Assembly: GCF_023721795.1 (NCBI RefSeq)
Contig: NZ_JAMQYE010000001.1
Span: 1,054,001-1,118,000 of the forward strand
Direction: 5' to 3'
Length of the DNA: 64,000 nucleotides
Source of the DNA: Zeimonas sediminis
GTDB lineage: Bacteria; Pseudomonadota; Gammaproteobacteria; Burkholderiales; Burkholderiaceae_E
The position numbers and the translations under genes were made by a program. This document shows positions 62,441 through 64,000 of the stretch, piece after piece (the stretch's first letter is position 1; each line of letters starts with the position of its first letter). The notes under the pieces are model-generated. The model saw only the letters and a list, made by a program, of their open reading frames with translations. It was not told the DNA's origin and searched no databases.

Positions 62441-64000
62441 ATGACCGCCGAATTCGGACACTTCGCGATCGCGCTGGCGCTGGCCGTGGCGATCGTGCTC
62501 GGCACGCTGCCGCTGGCCGGCAGCTGGATGCGCGGGGCCACCGGCGCGCGCCTGATGGCGGTGGGCCAGCCTGCGGCCCACGCGCTGTTCTTCCTCACGC
62601 TGCTCGGCTTCGCCTGCCTGACCGCGCTGTTCGTCGAGAACGACTTCACCGTGTCGCTGGTCGCCACCCACTCGAACCTGTCGCTGCCACTGCACTACCG
62701 GGTCGCGGCCACCTGGGGCTCGCACGAGGGCTCGATCCTGCTGTGGGTGCTGATGCTGGCCGGCTGGACCTCGGCCGTGGCGGCCTTCTCGGGCTCGCTG
62801 CCCGCAGTGCTGCGCGCGCGCATCCTGGGCACGATGGGCCTGGTCGCGATCGGCTTCCTGCTGTTCACGCTGTTCACGTCCAACCCCTTCGAGCGCATCG
62901 TGCCGCCGCCGGCCGACGGCCGCGACCTGAACCCGCTGCTGCAGGACCCGGGCATGGTCTTCCACCCGCCGCTGCTGTACATGGGCTACGTGGGGCTGTC
63001 GGTCGCGTTCGCGTTCGCGGTGGCCGGCCTGCTGGGCGGCCGCTTCGACGCCGCCTGGGCCCGCTGGGCCCGGCCCTGGACCACGGTGGCCTGGGCCTTC
63101 CTGACGCTCGGCATCGCGCTCGGCTCCTTCTGGGCCTACTACGAGCTGGGCTGGGGCGGCTGGTGGTTCTGGGACCCGGTCGAGAACGCCTCGTTCATGC
63201 CGTGGCTGGTGGCCACCGCGCTGATCCACTCACTGGCGGTCACCGAGAAGCGGGGTACCTTCCGCAGCTGGACCGTGCTGCTGGCCATCCTCGGCTTCAG
63301 CCTGAGCCTGCTCGGCACCTTCCTGGTCCGCTCGGGCGTGCTCACCTCGGTGCACGCCTTCGCCACCGACCCGACCCGCGGCGTGTTCATCCTGATGTTC
63401 CTCGCGGTGGTCATCGGCGGCTCGCTCACGCTGTTCGCGTGGCGCGCGCAGGCGATCGGCAACGGCCCGTCCTTCGGCGCGGTGTCGCGCGAGTCGATGC
63501 TGCTGGCCAACAACATCGTGCTGGTCGTGGCGATGGCCGCGGTGCTGCTCGGCACGCTGTACCCGCTGGTGCTCGACACTCTGGAAATGGGCAAGATCTC
63601 GGTCGGTCCGCCCTACTTCGACGCGGTCTTCCTGCCTCTGATGGCGCCGGCGCTGTTCCTGATGGCAGTCGGGCCGCTGGCGCGCTGGAAGAACACGCCG
63701 GTGCCCGAACTGGTCCACCGGCTGCGCTGGGCCTTCGTGGTGGCGGTGGTGGTCTCGCTGCTGCTGCCGCTCACCGTCGACGGCTTCAGGCCGATGACCA
63801 GCCTCGGCCTGTGGTTCGCGCTGTGGATCGCCGGCGGCGTCGTGGTGGCGGTGCTCGGGATGCTGCGCGGGCACGACGGCAGGCTGTCGCTGCGCCGCGC
63901 GAAGCTGCACGCGGCCAGCGTCTGGGGCATGCACCTGGCGCACCTGGGCGTGGCGGTGTTCATCGTCGGCGTCACGCTGGTCAACAGCTACACGGTCGAC
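62441..64000 (+). CDS. ccmF: Cytochrome c heme lyase subunit CcmF (3' end beyond window)
   Basis: 520 codons are visible from ATG 62441 and the frame is still open at the last base; the family is about 650 residues. Multi-pass membrane protein. WGSHEGSILLW contains a conserved His near residue 95, MVFHPPLLYMGYVG follows, and the WWD domain ELGWGGWWFWDPVENASFMP is at about 234-253, with SVHAFATDPTRG after it. It joins heme from CcmE to the CxxCH of apocytochrome c. Last visible gene of the ccm operon. Confidence 0.95.
   Translation, partial: MTAEFGHFAIALALAVAIVLGTLPLAGSWMRGATGARLMAVGQPAAHALFFLTLLGFACLTALFVENDFTVSLVATHSNLSLPLHYRVAATWGSHEGSILLWVLMLAGWTSAVAAFSGSLPAVLRARILGTMGLVAIGFLLFTLFTSNPFERIVPPPADGRDLNPLLQDPGMVFHPPLLYMGYVGLSVAFAFAVAGLLGGRFDAAWARWARPWTTVAWAFLTLGIALGSFWAYYELGWGGWWFWDPVENASFMPWLVATALIHSLAVTEKRGTFRSWTVLLAILGFSLSLLGTFLVRSGVLTSVHAFATDPTRGVFILMFLAVVIGGSLTLFAWRAQAIGNGPSFGAVSRESMLLANNIVLVVAMAAVLLGTLYPLVLDTLEMGKISVGPPYFDAVFLPLMAPALFLMAVGPLARWKNTPVPELVHRLRWAFVVAVVVSLLLPLTVDGFRPMTSLGLWFALWIAGGVVVAVLGMLRGHDGRLSLRRAKLHAASVWGMHLAHLGVAVFIVGVTLVNSYTVD

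Overview
The window is about 70 percent GC and gene-dense, with strong codon bias and many 1-8 base gene overlaps. It fits a betaproteobacterium of the order Burkholderiales. The support is a tripartite tricarboxylate transporter with a Bug-type binding protein, a pca/pob protocatechuate cluster with a LysR regulator, a double-length UvrA, and a System I (ccm) cytochrome c maturation cluster. The genus assignment is not proven; nothing in the window is plasmid- or phage-like, and I saw no tRNA, rRNA, IS element or CRISPR array.

Layout. 1-1408: a metal-response locus, with the N-terminus of a heavy-metal ATPase leaving the window on the minus strand and a Met-rich Spy-like protein plus a SHOCT membrane protein on the plus strand. 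1437-4594: recG, ridA and a PaaI-type thioesterase on the minus strand. 4694-11379: a WYL regulator, the YhaO/YhaN-type nuclease-ATPase pair and a tandem universal stress protein. 11426-15021: pcaH-pcaG-pobA and the divergent PcaQ-like regulator. 15076-18000: a phosphatase-like protein, an esterase-like protein that has lost its nucleophile, an AlaX editing protein and a TM2 protein. 17943-24287: one 2114-residue double UvrA. 24306-29050: a small secreted protein, a methyltransferase and a four-gene operon whose parts resemble C3-sulfonate enzymes. 29164-36904: oleate hydratase, a methyltransferase with a divergent BTAD/TPR regulator, an MDR reductase, a TetR regulator with two helix-turn-helix segments and an alpha/beta hydrolase. 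37003-45315: mixed metabolic genes (DUF924, two LysE exporters, TspO, ABM, cupin, GST, RraA, flavoprotein, 2OG-Fe oxygenase, panC). 45385-54909: a lipoprotein, MBL hydrolase, FAD oxidase, aldehyde dehydrogenase, pirin, omega-transaminase and an ArgE-like deacetylase. 55055-58196: a complete tctCBA transporter. 58281-64000: ccmI-ccmA-ccmB-ccmC-ccmD-ccmE-ccmF, with ccmF running off the end.

The most unusual content is not protein-coding. Three copies of a roughly 200-base branched hairpin element (50384-50579, 50724-50940, 52015-52234) have conserved unpaired linkers, while several stems differ in sequence yet remain paired. That is compensatory change of the kind expected for a structured RNA or a structured mobile DNA. 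Each copy lies directly behind the stop codon of a gene, always in the same orientation relative to that gene. Two other structured repeats are a 123-base imperfect palindrome between convergent genes (16511-16633) and a nested inverted repeat inside the UvrA coding sequence at the junction of its two halves (21121-21451).
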